From the NCBI GenBank assembly GCA_003993805.1, contig RSEF01000031.1, positions 52,880,398-52,944,397 of the forward strand: a stretch of 64,000 nt of DNA. The letters are read 5' to 3'. Shown piece by piece: positions 35,839 through 49,789 of this stretch (positions within the stretch are counted from its first letter, which is position 1; the number at the start of each line of letters is the position of its first letter). Both the position numbers and the translations under genes were made by a program. This DNA is from Himantopus leucocephalus (lineage: Eukaryota; Chordata; Aves; Charadriiformes; Recurvirostridae). The notes beneath the pieces are model-generated. The model saw only the letters and a program-made list of their open reading frames with translations, did not search any database and was not told the DNA's origin.

Positions 35839-36032
35839 GCCCTTCCCTCACACCAAGAAATCGCACACATACACACATCCTTACTGAAAAACCTGATTGA
35901 GAGCAATTTGAAAAGAAATAAATGCAATTTGAATTTTTTAAAAAACTCATCAGCCCTGCTATAGTTCCCATGAATAGACTGATCTGATTTGTTAAATCTC
36001 TTTAACCTTCAAAGATGATTAGGGAGTCATTT

Positions 36033-36056
36033 TTGTTGTTGTTGTTGTTGCTGTTG
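36033..36056 (+). repeat. TTG microsatellite
   Basis: (TTG)n of about eight units with one TTGCTG interruption. Confidence 0.9.
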
Positions 36057-36160
36057 CACAAATGGATGGATACATTTCCCAGCAAGTTTCGGAGACAGGC
36101 TGGTAGTAGGTACAATTAATTCAGCACATATCATTTACTGCATCCTCGCTTCTTTCACAG

Positions 36161-36239
36161 AAATCCTTGCCAACTGATCCCAGGCAGAAGATTGGCTTTG
36201 GTTCTGCAAGCAGCTGCTCATCTTCCCACTTTGCTGGAG
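36161..36239 (+). other. Orphan exon-like segment with strong splice sites
   Basis: The 79-base segment is preceded by a good acceptor (CTCGCTTCTTTCACAG) and followed by a near-perfect donor (CTGGAG|GTAAGT). Two of its three frames are open: frame 1 begins KSLPTDPRQKIGFGS and frame 2 begins NPCQLIPGRRLALV. No homologue is recognised, and no flanking partner exon was found nearby. It could be a lncRNA exon, an alternative or 5' UTR exon of a distant gene, or a cryptic exon. Confidence 0.3.
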
Positions 36240-36291
36240 GTAAGTTGTCACAGTAAAGCAGCTGCTAAAAGAGTGGGAGGGAGACACCAAT

Positions 36292-36315
36292 NAAAAAAAA
36301 AAAAAAAAAAAAAAA
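36292..36315. repeat. Poly-A run preceded by N
   Basis: N at 36292, then 23 A residues. This is an unresolved homopolymer length. Confidence 0.95.
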
Positions 36316-36735
36316 GGAAGGGAAAAAAATAAAGGAGCAGCAATCTCACTTTCTTCAAACAGATTGGGTTATACTACATCTTATTTGCCTAAAAAGAAAC
36401 AGTGTGACCACAAGTTAACCTTGAAATATGTGAACTCTTGGAAACTTACACAACCCGGAAAGCCAACAAAAAATAAATCTACCGATGAGATATTCTTCTG
36501 CTGATAATAAGAGTTCTGTGATCAAATTTGACATACTCAGAGATCAGAGGTTTGTGAAGAGTCAGTGCAGATTTTATCTTATCTGATTCTTCTTTAAATG
36601 CACTAAGCCTGGTTTGCAAGAGATAATAATTATTTACGTCAACACTGGTATAAGTAAGAGTTCTTGGGCTCACACTCAAAGAAAACAGAAGTGGGGAGAA
36701 TTCAGAAAAAATCTGGAATCCCGGAAGTCAAGAGA

Positions 36736-36758
36736 TAAAAAAAATAAATAATAATAAT
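36736..36758 (+). repeat. A-rich / AAT microsatellite
   Basis: An A run passing into AAATAAATAATAATAATAAT. Confidence 0.85.
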
Positions 36759-37132
36759 CTTTCTCTGTAGCAGTACTCTGCTGAGATCAATGGTACTCCG
36801 TTTAGATGTAAAGATCTGTACTCGTAATTTTACTTGCATAATTAGGCATGACTCAAATATGTCAAGGTAAATTGCCAGTTATCATGTGTAATTAATTGCT
36901 TTTTAGAAGATTTTTAAGCTATAGATTTTTAAATAATGGTCAGAGCCTGAATTATTTCAGAGGATATTGTATGACAGTGACACACTGCACTTCGGCGTAC
37001 TCCAGAATACTCTTTGTGTTCTCTTATCAGAAATAAAATAAAAAAAACCCACCAAAACATGCATAATGACAAACACCTGTGGAAGACATACTGCATGCCC
37101 AACACTTTAAAACCATGAGATTGGCTTAGGGA

Positions 37133-37165
37133 CATATATATATATATATATATTTTTTTTTTTTT
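37133..37165. repeat. TA dinucleotide repeat followed by poly-T
   Basis: About ten AT units followed by a run of T. On the minus strand it gives an Ile-Tyr low-complexity stretch in a chance frame. Confidence 0.9.
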
Positions 37166-39689
37166 AACATGAAATCTGTATTGCTCCTCTAATAACGTGA
37201 ATTCAGGAAAGAGGACTTTTAAGAGAAGTCCCAGGTTTTGCAAGTGCTGATAATATTGAGCAGCTAGCAAGGAAATAGTGCATTCACATGGGGTTTTGGT
37301 ATTCAGGCAGCAGGGCAAAGTACTTTCCTTCAGTGGAAAACTCAGTGATCTACATAAAGTAAGCACCTCCTCTATTAAATATCGACAAAAAGGAAAGCAG
37401 TCCCAGAAGGCGTAGCAAGATACTTGTCCTAACGCTACAGCTTAAAGATAAAATGTGATCCAAGACATGAAATCAGGGACACAGAATGCAAAAACATGGG
37501 AAATTTTAAGGCGTGAGAGTTGTCTATATTCATAGGTTAGTATGTATAATGATGTCCACAGTGTCAGTAACCTGATTCTCCACTTGTTAAAAAGATAGTG
37601 AAAATCTCGTTGTAACACAGATGATGGAATATCAGAATTGCGTGATACGTAAGGAGCAGCTGGCCTGCATAAGTGGCACTCCGTGCAAAATGGTCCACCA
37701 GATACGTGATGCAGCATCTATGCGGCAGGAGGACATTATGGGCCATGGGATTGAGGAAAAGCTTTCTCTTTGTACGTTCTTTTAGTGTCTGGGATTTAAT
37801 GTTGAAACAATTCTGGATACTGCTGCATTCACTAAAGAGATTTTGGATTCCTTCTGGTAGTCAATTGACACAGCAAATGGGTGAGCCAATAATTCAGAAA
37901 TTTGTTTCATACAACAAATTATTACGTAGATTTAAGTTTTATTCCTCTTCTTCCAAGTTACAGAGATTGTCTTTTTTAGAACCTTTCCATTACCTTTTGG
38001 CTTTGCCTGTTTTTGGTCCTTTTTTCTCCTAATTAAAACTATTCTTTTGGTTATTTGTTATTTGAGAGAGATTTAATGAATCTAATTAATTTAAAGGAAG
38101 TCCATAATACCTATAAAGGCTAGAAGAAACAACACACTCACCAAATCTAAACTGGCACAACTAGGTGGCATGCATATGTATGGTATCTACATTTTCATTA
38201 GAATATTTATCTCTCCTTTCTGCCTTATCCTTTTTTGCCACAAGCTTAACCTATTTTTCTTTGTTCACCCACTCTCTGCATTTTTATAGCATACGTGGAG
38301 GATTTTTTTTTTTTATATTATGTTTCTTGTTTTCAGTCTTAAGAGACATACAAACCTGGAATCAATACCTCATTATCAACATTACATTGATTAAAAAATA
38401 CATCAAAGACAAGAGTGTGTAGGTCTGGATATTAAATCGACAGTGTTTGAATGAGTTCAAAAATAGCCCATGTTTGTACGTCATTAATCTGAACTACCCT
38501 CTCCTCCAACCACCCTCAAGTTTTATGACAGTCCAGAAAAAAATAAAAGGAAGAGCTACTCTCTCTCCCCCTTTTCAGATGCAAAAGCCACTTGCAACTA
38601 AATTTCTGAGGCAAGAACTCTTGATATGCAAAAGTTAAGTAGTGGGTATGTATCGGGCATGCTGATCCGCTCTTAGTGTGGCAAGCACTTGAAGTCTGGT
38701 TACACAAAATAATCAATGACAACTTTGGCCCATTTCTAATCTTTCCTCACTATTTCTTTCTTCTTCTTTTTTTGTGAGTACCACCCACTCACAGTCAGCA
38801 TAAAGCAGTAACAGCTCTACTCCCTTTTAACTAACCATATTGAACAAAGAAAGACACCGCCTCATTTTTTTTCCCCTGCTACACTGTTTTACACAGAGGA
38901 AGCTCAATTACAATTGATTTTCTGAAGTTCATGTGTGAAAACCACAACAGAATTGTGAGCAAAACTCAGGTTTCCCAACCTTCGCTTTCATCCTTCCTCA
39001 ATCTCCTGCTCTTCCTTGAACTCCTCTTCCTCCCGCATCCCTCCTATGAGCAGTTGGAGTAACTGAACTTGCCATGACCGTGCTAGAGTTGCTTTGCTTT
39101 TGAAAGGAAACAGTTGATCAGAAAACATGGGATCTTTAGCAGCAAACGCAAATCTGGAGACCTCTGGACAAAGCTTTCATTCCTTCTGTGCCTCGGCCCC
39201 TGGACCGCGCCGACGTGGCTGCGTGGGGCTGCTCAGTAAATCTCGTCAATGAAATAGCCCCAAATTAACCCTCCAAAAATATGTATTTTATTTTACCCGG
39301 CTTATTTCAATGGTGTGATTTATAATATGAGGTCTCCGTGTCATCCCACGTGGCAGAGGGATGAGGATGAACGGCCAGGGAGCGACAAGGTCCTTCGCCA
39401 GATTTGCCACAGAAGGCCATGAAAATTGTAAATACGCTATTCATCTCCCTGAAGAGTTTTCCGTCTCATAGCTTCACTTCTACGTCTGATCCCGAAGAGT
39501 AATTTTCTGCTTTTGTTGCTCATTTTGGTGACATCAGATTTCTGTCAGGCAGAAGCAGACAAGCTGGCTGGTCTTTTTTCCATTTGCATTTAGAGGAAAA
39601 GTAGCCAATACTTTAAGAATAGCCAACTCTTTGAAGCTGATTGCACACAAATCATGATGAGGGAGACATAAGAATAAAAAACGAGCTGG

Positions 39690-39755
39690 AAAACAGGAGA
39701 TTCTAGTCCTGCTTCTGGTTTTAGCACCTCCTGGTCTCAGCTGAATCAACCCTGT
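39690..39755 (+). mobile_element. Possible MIR-type SINE scrap
   Basis: The segment AACAGGAGATTCTAGTCCTG followed by CTTCTGG resembles the middle of MIR-family SINEs (GGATTCTAGTCCTGGCTCTG). No further core is visible, so this is weak. Confidence 0.25.
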
Positions 39756-42700
39756 GGGAACCAACGGAGGGAAAAGGAAAACAAGGTAGTCTTATCTGAA
39801 CAAGAGTCTCACACTTCAGACAAAAAAGGAAGGAAAAAAAAAAGTCAACAGACTTTTTGAACTCCCAAGAGGATTCAAAGCTAGTTTGATTTAACATTTT
39901 AGATAGCATGCAGCTTAATAATTTACCAGTTTCCCAGTGACTAACTGATATCTATTCATAAGGGCTTTGTTTGAGTTCCTGGTCTTGGCAGGTATTTGGC
40001 AAGGCGCAGGTGATATGAATTATCCTGTATGTGGAAACTCTGAATTTGTGGTAATTACCTGTGCCACTGTACGGTAAACAATAGTTTAGCAGTATTTGTT
40101 CCTCCTGATACTAATTTTATTTTTCCCAAACCTTGCTGTCTGTAAATTGATAACAAGACGGGAATATTTTCTACTACGAAAATACATACTATAGAAAAAA
40201 ACACCCAAACCTGAATACAAATAAAAATTAAAAAAAAAAAATTAAATTCTCACTTTTTGGCATAACATTTGGAGTCAAAATATTATCAAGCATTATGGGG
40301 AGAATATTTAAGCATGGGCTGCCACATACCATGGTAAAAATTCTATAACATTAATTCCTTCTTCCCCCTTTTACTTTTACCACCAGCATCTTGGAAAACA
40401 TATCCAAAAGCCCCTTCAACAACCGAGTATCTAACAAGTGTAACTGATGAAAACAAAACCTTGGAGGTCTACAAGGGATGTTGAATCTGGAACTATAGAA
40501 TTGTGTAAACCCCGAGCTAAGGCTTAGATGACTGAAAAATGGTTCCCCGGTCAACAAAGCTCAAGGTGTTCAAACACCCACTGGGATATTTCCCAGGAAA
40601 TTTACAATATTTATTTTACAGGAATATTTACAGGAAGTGAAAAACAAGGGAAGTTGGATCAATGGGCACATTGCAAGCCTTGCATGTGGAAAACCCTAGC
40701 TGGCACATAAGAGGCCACAGTTTTTCATCCTGTTTGGGCATTAAATGATGAACGCTGCCACCATTTTACTGTAAAACAAAGGAAAATTTAAAAAATTACT
40801 ATAAAAACAGACACTGTGTATTAATATGGAGAGAAGATGGAAAAACTGAATGATACAGCTTTAATAATCCATTATATCTGATGATTTTATCGTCATTTTA
40901 GGAGATGCATTTGAAAGTAGTGCAGCTGGGCAAAGCATCTTTTCTCCTGTGAGCTCCAGAACTGCTGGGCTATTTTTGAGTGAATTCAGAGTGCATGAGA
41001 AATTCCTGATTGACAGCTCTGGAGAATATATTTATCCACAGACCAGGTAGAGGCTAGACAGCAACAATGAACGCTAGCCCCCACCTCAACCCTGACCTTC
41101 AGGGGCAGGTGAGGAGCAGATTGGTTTGTGTTAGGGTCAGGTTCCATCAGCTAAGGATATTTTTGATTGATTGCTTCTTTTGCTTTATTTATTTTTATTT
41201 TTAAAGCAACTGTTATTTTAGAGAAACGAGAAATCTGCTACTGAGGGACATGAGGATTTGTCAGAGTTAGGGCAAAGCAGTGGTTCTCCCTCTTCTCTTT
41301 TTAAAGTAGATTTTCCAGGGTGCTTCCTCTTCCTTTTGAGTTGAATTTAGCTCCTAAGGGTAACCCCTCCCGTGATTAAGTTGAGGTAGAAACTTTTGAT
41401 TGTGAAGAAATTGCCAATAACAATTATTGCTGGTACTGCAGCTCCTATGCGAAGACCATCTCTTAAAACTGTAATTAATGCCCTAAGGTAGTAAGGCCTG
41501 TTCCAGCACTCATATGAAAAAGTTATCTTTTGCTCTTTTTTTTTCTTTCTTCCTTTTTAAGTCTCTTGAGGCATTGTCTTGCTCTTCCTTTGCCTTTTTG
41601 TTACATGCTAGTCTTGATTCCTCCAGTTAAAATAAAACAGCTAGCTCTCCAATGCAAAAGAAGAGAAGAAATGTTGGAAGCCTTTAAAAGGAAGATTACA
41701 CATTGGGTGTTTATTTGACCTTTTAATTTTATATGCACAGGCACACGTAAATTTTGTAATGTTTTAAATAACCAAATAAATCTGAGGGGTTTTTATTATA
41801 AGAATGTAAGAGGATATTTAAGGTGATTACTAAACTGGGAGGATGCAGATCCCTAATCACAACCCACAAAACCAGTGTAAGATGCAGACAAATTTAAAAG
41901 AAAAATATAACTCCTGCTTCAGACAATGTATGACCCAAACAAATGGAACGTATTCAATTTCTGGCACTCAAACCAGAAGCGGTGTCTCATCAGCTTACTC
42001 CAGGGCACAACCTGGGGAAAATAGTCTATGAAATAGATGTAATTTTGTTTCATAAACTATTTCTTTTTCTCCCCTCCCCATCTCCCTCCCCCCAAAGTGT
42101 TTACTAATGAAGTACTGGTAAATAGTAAAGGAAAGTAGACGTATATAGTATCCAGTGGAAAAAAAATGTTGGAAAGGGAAACAGAACAGATACACTAGAA
42201 GTGAGATTTATTTTCCAAATTAAAAACTTGAGTTTTTGTTGTGTAAAAACTTAATAGGTAAGAAGCTCTTGAACAAGCAGCAAAACAGGGTGCATGTTTT
42301 ACACTGATAGATGTTTTTAAGTCACATGAAAAAAGCAGAATCTCAGAAGGATCTACTAGAGATGACATATATATGTATTAAAAAAACCTGGATGATAATT
42401 ACCCTCGATTATAAAAGAAAAGGATATATAAGTGCAAAGTTTACTCTAGTGTAACTTTCCAACTACTGCCATCAGACATATTTGTGATAATTTGATTCTC
42501 AAAATGCAAAGATGTCTTTTTTTTTTCCTTTCAATTTGCAAATTTATCATCTGCAACTGATCAGAGAATGCCACCGCGCTGGAAATAAACCATGTAGCAA
42601 ATTAAATTCTAGTCAATAGGAAAAGTGGTCTCCTGGAGTTAAAATGCTTCACATTGGGTTACATACATTTACATTCAATTAATTGTCATCTTTTTTCTCA

Positions 42701-45700
42701 ACACTGTAGAAAATATTACTTTATTCAGTTTCTTAGACACCTTTAAAAAAAAAATTAACCCTTGTTATTGTTCTGACATCATTCTAACTTACTCTAAATC
42801 AAAAGTTCTTATTATAACATAATTTAGAGCACAAGTGAGACAATTGTAAGGCACTGGATAAGAATAGCTAAGTTACACTGTAAACATTAAACAGAGTAAT
42901 AATGCAAATTATTTTCTTGCTTGTTTACAAGATCAGTGACAGAAAGGTGGAGACAGTTGGTGGGCTATTGCTTCTGCCTCTAATGAAACATGAACTTGCA
43001 TTTAGCACTTAGATTAAGTTTATAAAAGTGTATATAATATAGCATTGGCTACTGCTTAACATTTACTGTATCTGCAGCGTGGAGCCCTGCCCTCCAACAC
43101 AGGCAACTGGTTTTGCCTCCTTTGCAGAAGTGACTCCAAATCCATATTTTGGGAAGTATTAAAAAAAGAAGGCCAAAATCTCATGGAAAGTAGAGATGAG
43201 AGAATGGATAGGTCTGGTCAGCAATGCAACAGAAATAAAAGACCAAAGAGATTTCTTAGTTTTGAAACAAACCAGAGGCTGAGAGACATGTTCCTCTCCC
43301 TCTAACCTAAGTCCAATGCAAAGAAAAATAACAAGAAAATCAACTTTCGTAAAGGACTTCTTTGCTGTATTTGTATGGATTAGTATTTACAATTAAAGAT
43401 TATTTCTTTTTTTCTCTTCTTGGACAATAACACTAGCAAACAGCAGTTTGAAGACCTAAGTGGAGATCCTTCAGCCTATTTGGAGAATATGCTGTAATCA
43501 CTGGGAATTCTATTACTGACTACATTAACAGGTGAATGAAGGATATTTCATGTCACAATTTAGATTCCTAAACCAGAAAGTGTCACAAACTGAGTCAGCT
43601 CAGATGTCCTTTTAATTGCTTAGCTGTAACTGGCTCCAGGGCTTCCTCAGGGATAACCTTTTTTCAGTGTAAAATTTACTGATGGGAGAAGCTGAAACCT
43701 GCCTGAATTTATTGTGGATTTCCAGAAGCACGATGTCTTACTCCCAGTAGCTGACTGGCAGACACATGGAAGTACCAGACGTTTCAATATCATGTGCTCA
43801 GGTTCACGGCTCAGCACTGGCCCAGAGAGTCTCCTCTTGCCAGGGAACACCAAATTTTGCTGCACAAGCACTGCAGAAGTGATTTGTATAAGCACGGTAT
43901 GTCGCAGTAAAAACCTTGTCTTTAAGAACGATGTTTCCTGAAAGTATTGAACTGCCAGCGCTTCGTAAGATACATGTGTGCATGCACGTATTTCCGTAAT
44001 TTCAGACAAGCACGGCAGTCCTGAAGAAATACATATTCTGTAGCTCCCAGTCGCAGTTTGTGGGTTTCATTTCAAACCAAAGCGCAGTGACCATTCTTAC
44101 CATTGTCTCATGACTTGCACAGTTTTTGCAATGGGTTCATAAATTGATTCAAGCAAAAATGTTCTAATCCATACAATCCAGTTTCAAGAAAGTACTAACA
44201 GGTCTCATCTAATACTTTCAAGTATGGTCTGTGCAACATATACCATGTGATTTAAATGGATTTCAAACTGAATCAACAGTTTCACTACTCAGCGATGAGT
44301 TGCTCAGATTCTGCGCAAAGGTCTCTTATTTCTTTGCAAAGGCAAAAGGCAAAATGGAACAACCAATCTTGTACCTCATCCTTTTATTTTTTTTGTAATT
44401 TTCCATTTTTTTTCTAAGTCTAAGGGAGTTTTAAAACTTTTCGTAGACATAAAAGTTAGTTGCTATCCACATACAATGGAAAGACATTTAAATCCCCAAA
44501 ATTTCTTGGGCATGAAATCTCTGAGAAAATTTTTAACAGTGAGATTCGCACCCTGAATGGGAGGACATCTGAGCCACCAGTAATGTCACCTGCCCCATCA
44601 ATCGCTATCCAAATATCTTCGTGATCATTCATAACCCGTTCTACTACTTTTATTGGCAGTTATAAATGTACATGCCGCAAAATAAACCTCAACAGAAATT
44701 GAGATGGGCATCCAACATTGCCGCTTTTTAGGGTCTGTGCAAACTTTATTGTAATGATTTATAGATATCGTACTTTCAAATTAAACTAAACATAGTTTCA
44801 AAACCAAGAAGAATGCCTGGGAAATGCAAGAGCACGTAACAGTGTGTGGCTGCTGGAGATACTTAGAACTGTACTAGAAAAAAGTACTCAATAGTAGTCG
44901 TGTAGTCCTGGATTTTCACAGTAGACCAAACCGAGCGTCCCACGTTTGCTTTATGCTTCTCTGTATGTCAACCTGTGAAGCTCCGTGCAGCCGGAATGGA
45001 AAAGTCTGGTTATTCTTTGGATCCGTGTAGGCCTTCACCGTCAGAAAACTGAACCAACCAAAATTGCATCATGTTTCTTAAAATTTTATGTACACACAAA
45101 GAATGATATTAACCAAGGTTGTCATAAATGGATGGCACAGACCCAAACTGTCAAGAAGGATGAGCTGAAAAAAATGATCGTCACGATCCAAGGTAAAGGA
45201 GGATGCTGAAGAAGATCTGTTACAACTTTCAGTGTGTGCCATTGGCACAGTCAATGCGCTAAAAAAAGATGCTGAAGGTCAATAGTTTTTGATGTTTCCA
45301 AATTATAGATTGGACAATAAATGATCTAGTGACACAAACAGTAAAGTAAATTGAAGGCTAGGAAACCATTGTTTCTGTACAGAACTGATGAAATAACTAT
45401 AAATTTTTGGGGTCATTTGAAAACCAGTCTGACATCTAAGTGTAAAATTCAGGGCTTTTTTAAGGTCAGGTATAAACAAAGCTGCTATAAGCATCCAAAT
45501 TTGGTATTATGTATTTTGTTACAAGATGAAAGAATGCAGATTTTAATACAGTAATGGGACTGCTGGCACTGTTGCAAACTGGTGTGTTTATAGGAAAAAT
45601 TAAATTGGTTTTCAGAACTATATATCTAAGGTGTTTGAAAAAGATGTACTTTGTGCTTGATATTGAAATTAAAAATTCAAGTGTTGATTATAAGGTGAAA

Positions 45701-45806
45701 TTCTATGCTTACATTGAAGTTCATTATGAAGTAAAGACAATATTAAGCAGGTCTTTAATGATAAAAATGACTTTAACTAGATTTCTAGATCATTTTCTAA
45801 TAGTCT

Positions 45807-45866
45807 ATGACTAATTGTGAAATTTACCATTTTACCATGACTAATGTGTGAAATCTGTCATCTTTC
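45807..45866 (+). repeat. Diverged 30-base tandem duplication
   Basis: Two adjacent copies start ATGACTAATTGTGAAAT and ATGACTAATGTGTGAAAT with a 30-base period and several differences, suggesting an old duplication. Confidence 0.6.
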
Positions 45867-46064
45867 CTCATGATTTACACAAGGTCCTAATAAGAAGTAC
45901 AGAAAGTTGATAATATGACATGAATAGTAGCTTGTATTGTATTTGCTCACTTATTTTAGGAGAGATATTTGTCATTACATTTTGTTAGAGCTGTTGGTGT
46001 ACCCATGATATCATCACTGGAGTCTATCAGAAGTCTGCCTTTACTAACATAACCAATTATATCC

Positions 46065-46595
46065 TTGTCTATTATTCAAAAATTATATCAATTGATGCAA
46101 TGCTATCACAAAAGAAACAATCAAATACGCTCTGGAAGGGGAAGACGGCCGAGTTCTTTAGCCTCCCATAACCAGACAATTAATAGAAAAAACCTTCCAC
46201 AAAAGCACACAATTTTACATAATCTAGTTAGTTATACCAATTACTTAGAAAGAACTCTTTATTTCCAAACTCCTGTGTTATGTTGGAAATCCTTAAAAAG
46301 TTGGAATGTAGTTTGGTTCTACATATATTTCTTGCAAGCACAGGCTGGACAAAGCAGAGAAGGAAATAAATTAAATTTAAAAACAACGCTGAGACTATCA
46401 GAGCTATCAGAAGAAGCACATGTGGTGGTGATGGTAGCGAGGCTATTCAAAACCAAAAATTTCCTGTGTTTAAGTCATGAATGTATTTTGAAACACATTT
46501 CTATCATGGTCTTCAAAGAGAGAGAAAATATGTCCCTTGATCTGAAACCATTGCATGTTGATATGGAAAGTTATGAGGTCTTAATGGAATTATGA
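46065..46595 (+). other. Longest open frame outside the array, 176 codons, unrecognised
   Basis: Open from an ATG to a TGA-adjacent end with no recognisable domain, signal peptide or membrane segment. The C-terminal third is acidic and hydrophobic (for example LKPLHVDMESYEVLMEL). The start context is poor and no splice or promoter context is evident. It could be chance, or part of an unrecognised retrosequence. Low confidence that it is coding. Confidence 0.08.
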
Positions 46596-49500
46596 AACTC
46601 CCTAAGTCACATTGACACCAGCATTTGAAAATCCTATTCCAAATTGTCCCTTTTTCCATTTTAAGACTGAAGAGACTGTTTCAGCAAATTGTGTCCCCAA
46701 AAGTTTGTGTCCTAATGGAAGATATTTATCAGCAGCATCTACGGAAAATATGTCATGTTGTTTCTTTTGTAAAAAAAAAAAAGATAAAATATATATGCAC
46801 CTTGCAAAATACAGTAGTTTATCAAGGGTTCTGGTATAACAGTAGATCAGCTATCTTCCAGTGGCACAGCCTAAAATATATTTTCTTTAAAGGGAACTAA
46901 ATTTTTAGCCCTCAGCAGTAGTGACAGTGCTCTTACAGAGAAATTAAGATAACGTAATTGCACTTGGAGACACCTTACATCAGTATCTGGGAAAATGAAG
47001 AAAAATCCGGCTAACTTTAACTGACTGAGGAAAATGAAGGTAATAATGCCTCTGAATCGTAATGAAAATGAATGTTAAAGGACATAAAGGTTTGCTGGAC
47101 AGGAAGAAACTGCTTGGCTCAAAAAGCCTGTTTGCTGCTTTGTCACTGCACCCTTCAGTGTCCCCCCCTTTCATGGAAATGTCTAGCTGTCTTGCATTTA
47201 TTTCTAATGTTTGCTGTGACGATCCAACTTGGCTGCTTGCTTCATATACTTACAACTCTGGCGTTATTAAATAATTCTGCCTGAATTCCCAGCTTTTACC
47301 ATTAAATTCCCAGCCTGTGGTCCTGGGTCCTGTTTGCCCCTCTCTGCAGTAAAAAAAACTGTGAGCCACTATTTTTTCCCCCCTAATGAAACTCCTTCAT
47401 TTTTTTCCTTTTTTACCCCGTATTATCATCTCAGCATTTTATCTTCACTGAAAAGAACATGTTTCTCATGATAAACCTTTCACACACTTGTCAGAATATT
47501 CTTTAAACAGGAAATCATTTCAGTTGTCCCCCAAAGCATCATCTTTAAGGTAAGGTGGAAAGATGGTAAAAGAATGATGTTTTATACATAGCTGTTACTG
47601 ATCTGTCCTCAGTCCTCTGTTAGTGACACTTCTTAGAACTCTTACCAACCAACTGCTCAGCCATGGACTCTGTACTGAAGAGATTTTATTATTATTATTT
47701 TTCACAATCTGTCTTAAATCCCTTCCTAATCCTTATGTCATGTTTCCTCTTTAATATGTATGTTTGATTTTTGCTCATTAACCACAGATTATTTCACATT
47801 TATAGGTTAAGCCCCTCACCTTTCAATTTTCTTCTTGTCAGAAAAATGAGATTTTATGTACTGTTTTCCTGTACATTTTATACCCATATTTATTTATTGC
47901 TAACAGTACTTCTCCACAGCAGGAACTGTGTAAACATTGTTTAAGGTATGGCCACTGGAAGATGAGGCTATATAGATAGGTAGGTAGATCAGTGCTAGTG
48001 AAAAATGAACAAATGGGTCAGCTAGATTCACTGTAGGGACCATCTGAGAAATTTTATATAAAGTAATTTTATGAGTGAATGGATAGACTTGTAGAATCAT
48101 TATCTCCTTCATTTGCTGAAACAAATAATTTTAGAAAATTCTGGGGCTGTTTTCATCGCTATTACTGGTGATTTTACTGTTACCCGTTTCAACTGCACTG
48201 CTCTCAGGAAGGCTGGTACTGAATTTTGTACCAAAAAATATAATTTCTGCTTGTCAGTAGGAATCTAGTACCCTATGTTGCCCCTAACTTATAATTAATG
48301 TCTTTAAAGAGTATTACCAACTTAGATTTTCAAATAAGTCCTAGCTAATGGACTCCAGAGCCTTTTACTTATTATTTCATTTTCATGTAGCAGCAGTGTC
48401 CAGAGACTACCATATAAAGGACACAGTGATAATAAGCATATGTGAAAACTCTACATCTATTCTCCAAAATATTATTTCTATAATATTTGATTGTGACCAG
48501 AGAATCTTTCAGCTGACATCTCACTTCTCTAGAGCTGTTATTACATTATGGCTACTCCATTACTTGCTCTCCCAATTTCCTCTGTTGTTAGCAGTTGAAA
48601 CTATTTGTTTTAGAATCTACACATTGACTTCCCAATTTCCAATGAACAATCCATCGACAGTTCAGAACAAAACTGTTTTTGAACATTGGAGTTTGTAACA
48701 AAGATTGACAAAATACTTTGTGATGTGTATAGGTGGCACATGACTCTACTGGAAGCTTTGCAGAAATTTCATGCTTTTACCATTGTCACTTTCTAACCTA
48801 TGGTTGATGAGAAGAGATTTCTGGCAAGTACTGTGTGATTTTAGGAAACTGTTTGCGTCTAGGAAACTGTTCTTTATAAAAAATGGAAATATTACAGGGT
48901 AGTGTGAAAAACACTGGATTGGGCCCAGGTGCCCATATCAGAGTAATACACAGAGTCATAAGAAAGACATAAAGGTTGCAAAAAAAAAATATCTTGAGGA
49001 CACCTCTTACGGAAAGTTTTATTTGTCCTAACTAAAACTGTAGACTTATAGGATAAGTGCATGTTCAGATTGATTTACTAATGTCTCAGTTATCAATGGG
49101 AATATACCAGTTTACTTATCCTGGGTGGGTCTTGCATGCTCCTCTGTTTTCTTGGTAGACTTATGTCAGGTCCTTAAAATGGATCAGTTATACAGAAATG
49201 GTTATTCATGAAAAGCTTCGGAGTCTGTTATGTCTACTTTGTAGTGTAGATACATTCTCCAGGAAAAAAAGATCTTGTCTACATCAGCAATTCTTTCTAT
49301 GGGAAAACAGACTATCTCATGGTTCCAATGACAGTCTTAAACTCAACAATTTATTCACTGGGAAACAGTAGTCCTTGGTAAGAGATTATATATGTATTTT
49401 AGAATATAATATGAATTCAGTAAGGAATGTAGAAGGGAGATTAACAGAGATCTGGCTGAGCTATAAGCCGCAGCCTTGCATTTCTCCTGAAAACATGTTT

Positions 49501-49789
49501 TAATGAATGACCCCTTTCCTGGGGTGTCAGACACTAATTCTCAGGTAATATTTCATTTTTTATAGGCTCATCGTGGAAAGCACAGTCTAGCTCTGATGAT
49601 CAGGAAGTCTAGTGAGGTTCATTACTGTTGGTATTTAGATACAAAACAACATTCCTAAATAATTCAGCCAAACAAAGAACCAACTGGATCATGATGTCAA
49701 GAGTTCTTCTGTTGACAAAGAAAGTCAATGACGCTGCAGATTTTCTGACACTTAGTGTGTTGATTGACATGATACTGTCATTATTTTCC

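Larger units (their letters stand above)
25242..36160. other. Long unique non-coding stretch
   Basis: About 10.9 kb without a recognisable gene. Visible items are a poly-A tract with two N (26579-26615), a CA/CATG-rich patch (33458-33500), an AAAT repeat (35823-35838), a short CA repeat (35864-35880) and a TTG microsatellite (36033-36056). Frames of 100-121 codons (for example 27721-28083 +, 33442-33807 -) lack any recognisable domain and look like chance. Confidence 0.55.
36316..49600. other. Long unique non-coding stretch
   Basis: About 13.3 kb without a recognisable gene. Visible items are AAT repeats (36736-36758), a TA dinucleotide repeat with T run (37133-37165), a possible MIR-like scrap (39690-39755), a 30-base-period diverged duplication (45807-45866), an ATT repeat (47687-47700) and pyrimidine-rich patches near 39000-39045 and 42060-42095. 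A 176-codon open frame (46065-46595) is the longest outside the tandem array but has no recognisable domain. Confidence 0.55.

Noticed and set aside
36929..37366. 145-codon minus-strand frame
   Set aside because: It runs through a TA microsatellite and poly-T (Ile-Tyr and Lys runs) and has no domain.
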